A DNA stretch of 64,000 nucleotides from Bradyrhizobium sp. MOS002 (GCF_003020115.1 NZ_PYFX01000010.1:62001-126000); one strand, 5' to 3'. Positions 50,366 to 59,118 are shown, counted from the stretch's first letter. Notes: generated by a model not told the origin, from the letters alone. A program made the numbers and translations.

Positions 50366-51265
50366 ATGGCATCCACAATGGACCCGAGCTTGATCGAAGA
50401 CCGCAAGACCCGCGCTCGCGCCTGGTTCGAAGCCTTGCGCGACGACATCTGCGCGAGCTTCGAACGGCTGGAGGACGAAGCCCCCGTGAGCCTTTATCCG
50501 GGCGAGCCGGGCCGCTTCAAACGCACACCCTGGCAGCGCACCGATCATACCGGCGCGGCCGGCGGCGGCGGCGTGATGTCGATGATGTCAGGCCGCCTGT
50601 TCGAGAAGGTCGGCGTGCACTGCTCTACCGTGCACGGCGAATTCGCGCCCGAGTTTCGCGCGCAGATTCCCGGTGCGGCGGACGACCCGAAGTTCTGGGC
50701 CTCCGGCATCTCGCTGATCGCGCATCTGCGCAATCCGCACGTGCCGGCGGTGCACATGAACACGCGCTTCGTCGTCACCACGAAAGCATGGTTCGGCGGC
50801 GGCGCCGATCTGACGCCGGTGCTCGACCGCCGCCGCACGCAGGACGATGCCGACAGCATCGCCTTCCACGCCGCGATGAAACAGGCCTGCGCGCAGCCGG
50901 ACGGCATCGCCGATTACGACAAGTACAAGAAGTGGTGCGACGAGTATTTCCACCTGCCGCACCGCAAAGAGGCGCGCGGCATCGGCGGCATCTTCTACGA
51001 CTGGCACGACAGCGGCGACTGGGACGCCGACCTTGCCTTCACTGGGGACGTCGGCCGCGCTTTTCTGAAGATCTATCCCGACATCGTGCGGCGTAATTTC
51101 GCGACGAGCTGGACCGCGGAGGATCGCGAGGAGCAATTGATCCGGCGCGGCCGCTATGTCGAGTTCAACCTGCTCTACGACCGCGGCACCATCTTCGGTC
51201 TCAAGACCGGCGGCAATGTGGATTCGATCCTGTCGTCGCTGCCGCCGGAGGTGAAGTGGCCATGA
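50366..51265 (+). CDS. hemF: Oxygen-dependent coproporphyrinogen III oxidase
   Basis: A 299-residue aerobic HemF that decarboxylates two propionates to yield protoporphyrinogen IX in heme synthesis. Key stretches are GGGGVMSMMSGRLFEKVGV, PAVHMNTRFV, WFGGGADLTP, YDKYKKWCDEYF, HRKEARGIGGIFYDW and RGRYVEFNLLYDRGTIFGL, typical of the family. The ATG at 50366 was chosen; an earlier ATG at 50333 overlaps queD and may also be used. Its stop overlaps the next start (ATGA at 51262-51265). Confidence 0.95.
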   Translation: MASTMDPSLIEDRKTRARAWFEALRDDICASFERLEDEAPVSLYPGEPGRFKRTPWQRTDHTGAAGGGGVMSMMSGRLFEKVGVHCSTVHGEFAPEFRAQIPGAADDPKFWASGISLIAHLRNPHVPAVHMNTRFVVTTKAWFGGGADLTPVLDRRRTQDDADSIAFHAAMKQACAQPDGIADYDKYKKWCDEYFHLPHRKEARGIGGIFYDWHDSGDWDADLAFTGDVGRAFLKIYPDIVRRNFATSWTAEDREEQLIRRGRYVEFNLLYDRGTIFGLKTGGNVDSILSSLPPEVKWP

Positions 51266-52008
51266 CGACGATGAAGCCCGCAATGAGGCCGCTGCCGCGC
51301 GCCATGCTGATCGACATGGACGACACCATCCTGTCGGCCTATGGCCGGCCCGAGATCGCCTGGAACACGATCACGGCGGAGTTCGCCGAGGAGCTCGCGC
51401 CGCTGCCGCCGCAACTGGTCGCAAGCACCGTGCTGGCCTTCGCGAAAAATTTCTGGGCCAATGCGGACGCTTCGTGGCGGCTCAAGCTCGCCGAGGCCCG
51501 CCATCTCACCGTCAAGGGCGGCTTCGCCGCGCTCGCGGCTGCCGGTCACCGCGCACTATCAGACGACCTCGCCGTTCGCCTCGCCGACCGCTTCACCACC
51601 TATCGCGAGGAGGAGATGTTCGTCTTCCCGGGCGCGCATGACGCCATCGACAGGCTCAAGGCGCTCGGCATCAAGCTCGCGCTGGTGACCAACGGCGCCG
51701 CCGACACCCAGCGCGCCAAGGTCGAGCGCTTCGAGCTGGCGCACCGCTTTCACCACATCCAGATCGAGGGCGAGCACGGTTTCGGCAAGCCCGAGGAGCG
51801 CGCCTATCTGCACGCGATGGACGCGCTCGGCGTTACCGCTGAGGACACCTGGATGATCGGCGACAATCTGGAATGGGAAGTCGTGACGCCGCAGCGCCTT
51901 GGCATCTATTCGATCTGGATCGACGTACATGGCGACGGCCTGCCCGAAGGCTCGATCGTCAAGCCCGACCGCATCATCCGCTCGCTGACAGAACTGGTGC
52001 CGGGCTGA
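51262..52008 (+). CDS. HAD-family hydrolase
   Basis: A 248-residue haloacid dehalogenase-type phosphatase. Motif I is LIDMDDTILSAYG near residue 17 (catalytic Asp-x-Asp), motif II LALVTNGAAD, motif III with Lys in GFGKPEERAY and motif IV MIGDNLEWEV. Substrate unknown. Translation is probably coupled to hemF through the 4-base overlap. Confidence 0.9.
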   Translation: MTTMKPAMRPLPRAMLIDMDDTILSAYGRPEIAWNTITAEFAEELAPLPPQLVASTVLAFAKNFWANADASWRLKLAEARHLTVKGGFAALAAAGHRALSDDLAVRLADRFTTYREEEMFVFPGAHDAIDRLKALGIKLALVTNGAADTQRAKVERFELAHRFHHIQIEGEHGFGKPEERAYLHAMDALGVTAEDTWMIGDNLEWEVVTPQRLGIYSIWIDVHGDGLPEGSIVKPDRIIRSLTELVPG

Positions 52009-52378
52009 CTGCAATCAGGGTGCGCAAACAAAAACCTCGAAAACAACCCCATGCACAGTAGACGGCCGCAGTAAAATCAAGGACTTGCGGCAAACGCAAA
52101 CTGCCGATCTGACGAAATCGTTTGCTCCGTCGGGCAAAACAGGCGCATGGTGTCATGGTCGCGACGCACGGGACGGAAGAGCCCTTGCGCCATCCATCGA
52201 CAGGCGCCATTGCCTCTCGTGATGGGATCGCTCCGGCCTAAAACTCTCTGATCGACGTTTCAGCAGTCCGGCCGGCGGATGCGCGCTACCGCAACACATC
52301 CACTGACCGAGTAGCCCGTGATCGGCATGTCATGCCGGTTTGCTAGCTTCACCGTCAATCAACCCGAAAGGACCATCC
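52009..52378. other. Intergenic region with shared element, upstream of DUF2158 gene
   Basis: This 370-base stretch follows the HAD gene. Its first part (52026-52156) is a sequence element with AAACAAAAAC and CCCATGCACAG near the start and TTTGCTCCGTCGGGCAAAAC about 90 bases later. Its start matches the element at 8989-9023. No gene was seen here. Confidence 0.45.
52026..52156. repeat. Shared intergenic sequence element, copy B
   Basis: The element begins AAACAAAAACCTCGAAAACA and CCCCATGCACAGTAG follows; about 90 bases on come ATCGTTTGCTCCGTCGGGC and AAAACAGGCGCATGG. Only the first 36 bases closely match the copy at 8989-9023; I recognise this layout as common in Bradyrhizobium intergenic regions but cannot count copies here. 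Confidence 0.5.
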
Positions 52379-52579
52379 ATGGAACTAAAAGCCGGCGATA
52401 TCGTCATGCTGAAATCCGGCGGGCAGCCGCTCACCGTCGCGGACGTGAAAGGCGACGACGTGACCTGTCTCTGGATGGGCGCGGAAGGCGATCTGTTTCG
52501 CGAGACGCTGCCGCTCGCGGTGCTCGAGCACCTGGAAGAGCTCGACGACGAAGACGAGGATGACGAAGACGAGGAGTAG
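52379..52579 (+). CDS. DUF2158 small protein with acidic tail
   Basis: A 66-residue protein with a DUF2158 (YodC-like) domain: LKAGDIVMLKSGGQPLTVAD, then VTCLWMGAEGDLFRETLPLA. The tail is almost purely acidic (DDEDEDDEDEE at the C-terminus), a feature of many alphaproteobacterial members. The function is unknown. The ATG at 52379 (MELKAGDI) follows GAAAGGACC. It lies beyond the shared intergenic element. Confidence 0.8.
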   Translation: MELKAGDIVMLKSGGQPLTVADVKGDDVTCLWMGAEGDLFRETLPLAVLEHLEELDDEDEDDEDEE

Positions 52580-52630
52580 GCGCGGTTAATGCCGCGTCCT
52601 CGTTAGGTCGGAGCGCTCGGCTCCGTCCAA

Positions 52631-52684
52631 CCTGATGTCCGCTCCTCTGCCCATATCGGCACACGAGCGGACATCGCTGGATGC
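52631..52684. repeat. Imperfect direct repeat flanking the TauD gene, left copy
   Basis: A 54-base block that starts CCTGATGTCCGCTCCTCTGC and ends ACATCGCTGGATGC. It shares about 42 of 54 positions with 53895-53948, with the same length and orientation. The two copies bracket the TauD/TfdA-like gene 1.2 kb apart. Confidence 0.65.
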
Positions 52685-52692
52685 TTCGAACG

Positions 52693-53766
52693 TCAATCCA
52701 ACGGAACGTTCAAACTGGTACCTTTGGTAATAATGCCGCCCCGATTGCCAATCTCAATCGAACCATAGCGCTGTTTGAAACAATCGGGCAGCGGCCGGTC
52801 GCCTTCCATGCTGAGCCAAAGGCGCAACAGATGACGCTTCTGGCCTGCATCGGGCCAATCGCGGAATCCGGTCCGGTCATGCAGCAGGGCATGATTGTAA
52901 ACGAACTGCATGTCACCCGGCTGAAGCCGCATGCCGAAATGCAGCGTGGGATCATTTGCGAGCGCGTCGAAGAGATCGAGCGCCTCGACGTGAGCCGGTG
53001 TCAGTCTCGGCGCATCGGGAAAGCGCTGCGCACTATCGATATACTGGCGCTGATAGAACCCGGTCAGGAACCCCGCATGCCAATTCAGCACCGGGATTTC
53101 AAGATATGGCTTCTCGTTCTCCGGCACCTCGCCTCGCCGGTCTGTCGCGATCGGATCAAACAAGAGAGCGGCAAGGTCGGGACGCCTGCCGAACATCTCG
53201 TTGTAGATTGTCGTCGTACTGACAAGGAGAGAATCTCCTCCCTCCATCGCCTCGCGAATGCATAACAATCCGACCACGTCGGACGAATCCGTGTGGAATG
53301 TCTGCCGTTCCGAAGTTTGATAAATTCGGGTGTTCGGATCCTTCGCATCGGCGCCGGTGTCACGGACGTGACCGAGAATGTGACCCGCTGCATTCTGAGA
53401 CCGCGCCGACCCAAGATGCGCGCCCACTCCGCAAAATATCGTAGCGGCAAACTCCTGGCTGTATTTTGCCACCGGGAGGCCGCGTATGACTTCGAAGCCA
53501 AGGCCAGCCAGAAGCGTTGTCTTGAGCTCTTCCAGATGCGTGCCGAAGCGGGGAAGCGGAAAGGTTTCCTTCGTGATCTCGGCGATTTTCTTGTTTCTGC
53601 CAAGATAAGTTTCAGCCGCGCCCTCGAGTTCGGCGATCTCGCCGGCAGCAAGCGATATCAACCATCGATCAGGATTGGCTTTCATCTCAGCGCCCTGCCA
53701 GGCGGACGGGATATCGACCTTCCCTGGAGGGCGATGGATCCCGCCGGGCACTGAGACCACATTCAT
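52693..53766 (-). CDS. TauD/TfdA-family Fe(II)/2-oxoglutarate dioxygenase
   Basis: A 357-residue dioxygenase of the clavaminate synthase-like superfamily. The metal motif HTDSSD (FHTDSSDVVGL) is near residue 190, the second His region is VYNHALLHDRTGFRD near 305 and Arg-rich HLLRLWLSMEGDR follows for 2-oxoglutarate. Members oxidise sulfonates, phenoxyacetates or other acids, but the substrate here is unknown. ATG at 53766 (MNVVSVPGG) follows AGGAG. The gene is bracketed by imperfect direct repeats (52631 and 53895) and lies in the plainer-composition part of the window. Confidence 0.88.
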   Translation of the reverse strand: MNVVSVPGGIHRPPGKVDIPSAWQGAEMKANPDRWLISLAAGEIAELEGAAETYLGRNKKIAEITKETFPLPRFGTHLEELKTTLLAGLGFEVIRGLPVAKYSQEFAATIFCGVGAHLGSARSQNAAGHILGHVRDTGADAKDPNTRIYQTSERQTFHTDSSDVVGLLCIREAMEGGDSLLVSTTTIYNEMFGRRPDLAALLFDPIATDRRGEVPENEKPYLEIPVLNWHAGFLTGFYQRQYIDSAQRFPDAPRLTPAHVEALDLFDALANDPTLHFGMRLQPGDMQFVYNHALLHDRTGFRDWPDAGQKRHLLRLWLSMEGDRPLPDCFKQRYGSIEIGNRGGIITKGTSLNVPLD

Positions 53767-53894
53767 CGTGTTGGCTCCTGGGGAGATCGGCGTCAGACAT
53801 GGGGGGGCGGACGATCGACGATATTGTGCCGACCGCTTGTTTGCAACTTTGGCCGAAGCGCAACCGTGAGCCGAGTGCACTGCCGTCGTGATCT

Positions 53895-53948
53895 CCTGGT
53901 GTCCGCTTCTCTGCCAACAACGGCGCAATCGCGAACATCGCTGGATGC
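53895..53948. repeat. Imperfect direct repeat flanking the TauD gene, right copy
   Basis: A 54-base block that starts CCTGGTGTCCGCTTCTCTGC and ends ACATCGCTGGATGC. It corresponds to 52631-52684 in the same orientation and length. It could be the trace of a past rearrangement or of a dispersed repeat family. Confidence 0.65.
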
Positions 53949-53993
53949 AGCGGAAGGGCCAGCCCGGACTTCATCCAACGCAACAGGCCCGTT

Positions 53994-54959
53994 TCATTCG
54001 ATCACCTGATCGGCGCGAGCGATCAGGGTCGGCGGAACATTGATGCCGAGCTGCATGGCCACCTTGAGATTTATGACCAGATCGAACTTGGTGGGCTGCA
54101 CGACCGGCAAGTCAGCGGGCTTTGCGCCTTTGAGGATGCGAGTGACGTAGATACCCGCCTGTCGCCACGTGTCCCGCAGGTCGGGGCCGTAGCTGAAGAG
54201 GCACCCGTCAGGGACATCGACGTTTGCCACGCAAATTGGCGGTATCCCGGCCTTAAGCCCTTTGATGTACAGATTCCCGCCACTGAATCCGAACAGAGGA
54301 TCAGTGCTGGCCAGGAATGCTCCTACTTTCAACTGGCGCATCTGCGCGAAGGCTTCATCGAATTCGCTCTCGCTGGAGGCATTCACAACATGCAGCGTCA
54401 AGCCTAAGGACTGTGCTGCGGCTCTTGCTTCCTTGATCTGCGCATCGGCGAGCGTGCCTTTGGGATTCACCAGCAAGGCGACATCTGAAACCTCTGGCAT
54501 CATTTCCCGCAAAATGCCCATCCGCTTCGATACGAGCTCGGTGCCGATGAAAGTTGCGCCAGTGACATTGCCTCCAGGACGGCTGTAGCTCACAACAAGG
54601 CCGTCGCCCACGGGGTCGCCGCCATAGGCAAAGACAATCGGAATAGTCGTCGTGACGGCTTTTGCCGCTCGCGCGGGCACCGGCGAGCCGGTTGCAAAGA
54701 TAACAGACACCGGGCTCTCTGCGAGCTCGGCCGCGAGAGCTGGCAAACGATCAAACTGCTTCTCCGCCGAACGATAGATAATCGTCAGGTTTTTGCCTTC
54801 AATGTAGCCCCCCTCCTTGAGACCGGCCCGAAAAGGCGTGTTGGCCCAATCGGCCAATTCGCTGAAGCTGAGCATTCCCAAGGTCGGCTGCTCCGTCTGC
54901 GCTGCGGCTGGCCATGCTATCGACAAAGCCATCAACACGATGAAGTCCCGGCGCCGCAT
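53994..54959 (-). CDS. ABC-type substrate-binding protein (PF04392 type), orphan
   Basis: A 321-residue exported protein with the signal peptide MRRRDFIVLMALSIAWPAAA and cleavage near AAAQ. GDPVGDGLVVSYSRPGGNVTG and LVNPKGTLADAQIKEARAAA are typical of the ABC_sub_bind family, periplasmic proteins that bind amino-acid-like or aromatic ligands. No permease or ATPase gene lies nearby, as is common for this group in Bradyrhizobium. Its ligand cannot be told. Confidence 0.9.
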   Translation of the reverse strand: MRRRDFIVLMALSIAWPAAAQTEQPTLGMLSFSELADWANTPFRAGLKEGGYIEGKNLTIIYRSAEKQFDRLPALAAELAESPVSVIFATGSPVPARAAKAVTTTIPIVFAYGGDPVGDGLVVSYSRPGGNVTGATFIGTELVSKRMGILREMMPEVSDVALLVNPKGTLADAQIKEARAAAQSLGLTLHVVNASSESEFDEAFAQMRQLKVGAFLASTDPLFGFSGGNLYIKGLKAGIPPICVANVDVPDGCLFSYGPDLRDTWRQAGIYVTRILKGAKPADLPVVQPTKFDLVINLKVAMQLGINVPPTLIARADQVIE

Positions 54960-55357
54960 TCATCACTCCCGAGCGAATGGTACCGATTCATTGTAGTCTG
55001 AGCTGAGCGGAGAGGCCAATGCGAGCTGGGTCATGTTCGCCCCTCCCGATGACCCCTTGGACCGAAGTTCGTCTGCAGCGGGTCCGTTCGCTTGGCGAGC
55101 TCCATTCCCGGTCGCCGCCTGTCATGCGTCAGGCGAGCCGCTTCCGCCAAAATGATCGGCTAACAGCATGGCCTCGGACGACCGATCGAAGACCGGGAAA
55201 AAATGGCAATCAGCCGGAACGTTCGCGGAGCAAGCTGAGTTGAAGGTGATGCGCTCGCGCTCCGGTCAAGGCCGTACCGCGCGGCCCTGGTAAGGATCAG
55301 CAAGAGGCGAAAGCTAATCTGCGGCGTGCTTCGCAGCACGGCCGCGCGAGGATCGCG
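54960..55357. other. Divergent intergenic region, 398 bases
   Basis: This region lies between the ABC binding protein and a small coiled-coil protein and holds the promoters of both. I saw no reliable gene in it. A GGAAC motif at 55216-55220 with AGTT 17 bases on resembles, loosely, a general-stress ECF sigma factor promoter of alphaproteobacteria (GGAAC-N16/17-CGTT), located about 115 bases before the small gene. The match is weak. Confidence 0.3.
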
Positions 55358-55573
55358 ATGTACACGACGGCGATATACGATGAGCTGAGCCAGATCGAAC
55401 GCGACGTCGTCGAAGGAGAACGGCGGCTCGCCGAGCAGGAGGCGCTGATCATTGAAATGAAGCGCCAGAACCAGGACACAGCAAAAGCTGAAGGCGAACT
55501 CGAGCGGATGCGGATGGAGCAGCGGCGTCGCGATCAGGATCGGCAACGTCTGCTCTCACGGCTGCAACCCTGA
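55358..55573 (+). CDS. Small coiled-coil protein, unknown
   Basis: A 71-residue hydrophilic protein with a continuous charged heptad pattern (IERDVVEGERRLAEQEALII, KAEGELERMRMEQRRRDQDR), most probably one long helix that dimerises. No signal peptide or membrane segment. I do not recognise the family. Start ATG at 55358 (MYTTAIYDELSQIE). The opposite-strand frames lack this regular pattern. Between its stop and the next gene at 55675 there are about 100 bases with nothing notable. Confidence 0.65.
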   Translation: MYTTAIYDELSQIERDVVEGERRLAEQEALIIEMKRQNQDTAKAEGELERMRMEQRRRDQDRQRLLSRLQP

Positions 55574-55674
55574 AGAAATTCCGCCCAATGAGGCTGATCC
55601 GCCGAAGGCGTCGCGTTTCTGCGACGTGGACTACGGTGACAGTTGCCATTTTCGGTCAATGACAATGCGGCGGT

Positions 55675-58600
55675 TCAAATCAGCAAATCATGATGCGCAG
55701 GCACAATGGCTTCATGCGGCCCGTGATTGCCGTGGTCGTCCGCGTGTCCGTTCAGTGCATGAGGGACGCTCTTGACGTTGAACCCGAGGCCTTCTTCGTG
55801 ACCGGGCGGAACGTGCGCATCGAGCGGATGATTGAACTCTTTCAGCTCGACTATCGTGACGAGAGTAGCAGGAGTTGCGTCGCTATCGAACCGGAACACC
55901 GGTTCTTGGCCTGCGCCGCCGGTTTCGAACGCAGCTTTGGCCGGGTGTGCGTCTTCTGATGAAATTGCAGCAGGTTGCGCAGCGTGCTGGGAGTTGCCGC
56001 GTCCGGCGACGCTCGGCTCCCCGGTGTCGGCTGCTTGCGATGTGTTGGCAGAGGTCGAATGTGAATCCTTCTCCGAGTTGCCGTGATCCACGGTGGCGGG
56101 TTCTGCCGTCTTCACTGCTCCCGCAGCATCAGAAGCCGAAGCGTGATGTTCGGCGCCATTGCCGACGCCGTGGCCCGGATTGACCCCCGCTTCAGTCGAT
56201 TCCGTGCTTGCCGCCTTCGCAGACTCTGGCTTCGAAGCGTGCTGCGCGTTGCCGTGGCCTGCGTTGGCAGCCGTTGCTCCCGTATCGATCTCTGCACCGT
56301 CCTGCGGGCTTGCAGCGGCTGAGTGCCCGGATTTGCCGTGTTCCGCGCCCCCTGGGTCTGCCGCCTTCGCTGGTCCTTGCGCAGCGTCAGAAGCTGAAAC
56401 GTGATGCTCCCCGCCATTGCCGACGCCGTGGCCCGGTTTGGAGCCAGCTTCAGTTGAGTCCGTGGATGCCGCCTTTGCAGACTCTGGCTTCGACGCGTGC
56501 TGCGCGTTGCCGTGGCCTGCGCTGGCGGCCGCGGCGGCGCCCGGATCGATCTCGGCTGCGTCGGGTCCGTTTGCAGCGGGCAAGTGCCCGGATTTGCCGT
56601 GTTCCGCGCCCCCCGGGTCGGCCTTCTTCGCTGGCTCTCCCGGACCCTCCGAGGCCTTATCGTGATGCTCGCCACCATTGCCGGCGCCGTTGCCCGGTTT
56701 GGAGCCAGCTTCAATCGATGGCTCCGAGGCGTGCTGCGAGTTGCCGTGGCCGGCGTTGTCTGCCGTTACGACGCTGGGTTGGCCGATCTCGTTAGGTGCA
56801 GTCGATGAAAAGCCAGCGCCCGTATTGGCCGGACCACTGTTCGATGTGACATTTGCGGCTGCCGGGGCTGTCGCGCTATGAGCAGGCTCGATTGATGATG
56901 CGTGAGCCGACACGGCAGACGCACTATCGCCCTCTTCCGTTGCGTCCGCCGACAAGTCGGTGGAGCTTCCGAACCTCGTCGGCGTTCCCAGGCCGGTCCG
57001 GGTGTGCCCGAACTGGAAACCCGAGCCGCCGTTGGCCAGAATTGCCCAGGCTCCAGCCGACCCGAGCGAGCTCTCGCTCGCCTCGATACTGGTTTGGACC
57101 TTGTCCTTGCTCGAAACAGTCTCATCAGTTGCGGTGGCCGGTGTCAGCGCAGCTTCGAGCTGCTCCAGGGTGGTCGCAACAGCCGCGCCATCTGGTTCGG
57201 AGACGCCATCCGCCTCCGCAACGGATACAATCCCCTCCAGATGGATTTCCAGCAGGCCGCGATCGCCGATATCAAGGATATGATCGGTCGCATTCACATA
57301 GACGATCGTTTCGTTGCTTGCGGAGTCGTAGACCCAGGCGAGTGTATGTGGCGGTATGGACTTGGTTGCGGCCGTCATATGCAGCCAAGCAAGCGCTCCG
57401 AAAGCCGCAAGATTGATCCTGCCCGACCCAGCTGCGAAATCGAACACAGTGTCGGAAGAGGTCGATTGTGAGTCGATCGGCGACCGATAAACAATTTTTT
57501 CAACGTTGCCGCCTACAACGATACTGGCATCGTGACCAATGTCCGCGCCAACAGGTTTATGGAGATTGTCACCCGCATCCCCCGGGCCCTTTTGAACCAG
57601 AGCGCCTTCTTGAGCGGCGTTGTCGTGTCCAGCGGTCACTTCGGCGGAAGACAGGTGGACATCGTGCGAAAGGAAACTTGGGGCTGAATGGTCGTCATGA
57701 TTGGCGGCAGCATGGGTGATCGCGGCCAGTTTTGTGGTCGCACTCTCTTCGGTGACGGCCAGGACGCTGTCGATCGAGGCGTCACGGAGGTCATGCGCAT
57801 GCGCGGCGAGATGAGGGTCCTGCAGTGCGTAGATCAACGCACCGGTGAGAACCGCAAAGTTGCCATACCCTCCGTGCATCGACATCGCATTGGAAAGAAG
57901 CCGCGGGAATTGATGTTCCGGGGCTGGGTCGTCACCGATCTGGATGTCGACTGCCTCTCGCAGTAAACGCGCTGGAAGATCGGGCGCGCCCGATCCAGCA
58001 GGAGCGTGGTGTGTCCACGGCTTCGCGCCTCCGGACTGCTCGGCCGCGCGCAGCGCGTCCATCGCCCCCGCCGGGTTCGTGATTTGGACGGCCTTGGCGA
58101 ACAAATCTCTCTGGGCTTGCGTGGGCGTCTCGCCGGATTCCCAGACGATGAGGTGCCGGAGAATCCCTTTTTTCCAAGGCTCGTACGCGGCGTGCTCGTA
58201 CCCGGCGTGCTCGTCCGCGTGGCCGTTGCCGTTCTCATCCGGAAGGAAGTCGTTCGCTTCCGACGCCTTGAGTTCGTCCGCAATTGCGAACGCCAGAAAG
58301 GCCAGGGAGAGCGCGGCCAGGCCGGAGGGGCGTTGCAGCAATGCGATGGTCGCGAGCACAGTTCTGTTGGTGATCTCGAGCTTCTGGAAAATATTGTAGA
58401 GGTGGACTTTGACCGTCCCGTCGGACACGTTGAGCTGACGCGCGATCTCCTTGTTCGACAGTCCTTCCGCCACGAGTCGTGCAATTTGACGCTCCCGTTG
58501 CGTCAGCAGCTCCAGCATCTTTTCGACTTTGCCGTCGCCGTCCGCTTCCTTGCCGGTTGCCGAGAGATCGGACTTCTCCAGTGCCACACCGCTCTTCGTC

Positions 58601-58989
58601 ATCAGGCGCAGCGATCGCAGCATCGTGGCGGGAGAGGCATATTTCGAAATTGCGCTGCAGGCGCCGGCTGCGATGGCGGAAGTCAGATCGTGGTCGGTGT
58701 CGGACTCGGTGAAGAACACCAGGCGCGTAGAGAGCTTCTCGGCTTTCACAATCGCGAGAATCTCGGAGACCGTGAGATCCGGGACCTTGTCGGCAAGAAG
58801 CGCGACGTCAGGTGTCAGCTTCCGAATTGCTTCGAGGCAGCTTGTCCGATCGCTGGACGATGCGACAACGTCGAAGTCCGGCTGCGTCCCGAGAACCGAC
58901 CTCAATCCCTGCAAAACGATCGGCTGTGGATCGACGAGCAAAAGCCTGATGGGCTTGAGTATCCCCTGCCTGGCGGACGCGTCCAACAT
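55675..58989 (-). CDS. Degenerate receiver-LuxR HTH protein fused to His/Gly-rich repeats
   Basis: A 1104-residue protein of unusual architecture. Residues 14-130 look like a response-regulator receiver, but the phospho-acceptor position is Ala66 (DVALLADKVP, Asp shifted to 67) and the acidic pair near the start is VDPQ, so phosphorylation is doubtful. Residues 158-218 are a clear LuxR/NarL HTH (LTQRERQIARLVAEGLSNKE, VSDGTVKVHLYNIFQKLEIT). A hydrophobic stretch follows at 222-238, then a long region with a domain resembling serralysin-type C-terminal modules (about 513-596) and 3.5 repeats of about 85 residues (746-1025) rich in Gly, His, Ser, Ala. No catalytic motif was seen. A divergent small NTF2-like gene lies 129 bases away. 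The ATG is at 58987-58989. Confidence 0.85.
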   Translation of the reverse strand: MLDASARQGILKPIRLLLVDPQPIVLQGLRSVLGTQPDFDVVASSSDRTSCLEAIRKLTPDVALLADKVPDLTVSEILAIVKAEKLSTRLVFFTESDTDHDLTSAIAAGACSAISKYASPATMLRSLRLMTKSGVALEKSDLSATGKEADGDGKVEKMLELLTQRERQIARLVAEGLSNKEIARQLNVSDGTVKVHLYNIFQKLEITNRTVLATIALLQRPSGLAALSLAFLAFAIADELKASEANDFLPDENGNGHADEHAGYEHAAYEPWKKGILRHLIVWESGETPTQAQRDLFAKAVQITNPAGAMDALRAAEQSGGAKPWTHHAPAGSGAPDLPARLLREAVDIQIGDDPAPEHQFPRLLSNAMSMHGGYGNFAVLTGALIYALQDPHLAAHAHDLRDASIDSVLAVTEESATTKLAAITHAAANHDDHSAPSFLSHDVHLSSAEVTAGHDNAAQEGALVQKGPGDAGDNLHKPVGADIGHDASIVVGGNVEKIVYRSPIDSQSTSSDTVFDFAAGSGRINLAAFGALAWLHMTAATKSIPPHTLAWVYDSASNETIVYVNATDHILDIGDRGLLEIHLEGIVSVAEADGVSEPDGAAVATTLEQLEAALTPATATDETVSSKDKVQTSIEASESSLGSAGAWAILANGGSGFQFGHTRTGLGTPTRFGSSTDLSADATEEGDSASAVSAHASSIEPAHSATAPAAANVTSNSGPANTGAGFSSTAPNEIGQPSVVTADNAGHGNSQHASEPSIEAGSKPGNGAGNGGEHHDKASEGPGEPAKKADPGGAEHGKSGHLPAANGPDAAEIDPGAAAAASAGHGNAQHASKPESAKAASTDSTEAGSKPGHGVGNGGEHHVSASDAAQGPAKAADPGGAEHGKSGHSAAASPQDGAEIDTGATAANAGHGNAQHASKPESAKAASTESTEAGVNPGHGVGNGAEHHASASDAAGAVKTAEPATVDHGNSEKDSHSTSANTSQAADTGEPSVAGRGNSQHAAQPAAISSEDAHPAKAAFETGGAGQEPVFRFDSDATPATLVTIVELKEFNHPLDAHVPPGHEEGLGFNVKSVPHALNGHADDHGNHGPHEAIVPAHHDLLI
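55915..56754. repeat. Tandem coding repeats of about 255 bases in the receiver-HTH gene
   Basis: Three full copies and part of a fourth code for units starting AGHGN(A/S)QHAS and including GNGGEHH and ADPGGAEHGKSGH. Units 2 and 3 are closest. Repeat period is 255-258 bases (78-86 residues). Such arrays are prone to copy-number change, so the copy number may be strain-specific or assembly-sensitive. Confidence 0.8.
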
Positions 58990-59118
58990 CGATCTTGCCC
59001 TCGGCCCGGTCCTCTATGTCCTTCGGCATATGGCCGTGGCCGGGTGGAATATTAAAATCATAGGAGGCGCGGCGGTTCCCGAGCCCGAACCAGATTTGGA
59101 CGCATGTGAGTGAAAAAT

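Noticed and set aside
55216..55241. GGAAC motif resembling an EcfG-type promoter
   Set aside because: The downstream half is AGTT instead of CGTT and the distance to the small gene is long; kept only as a note in the intergenic entry.
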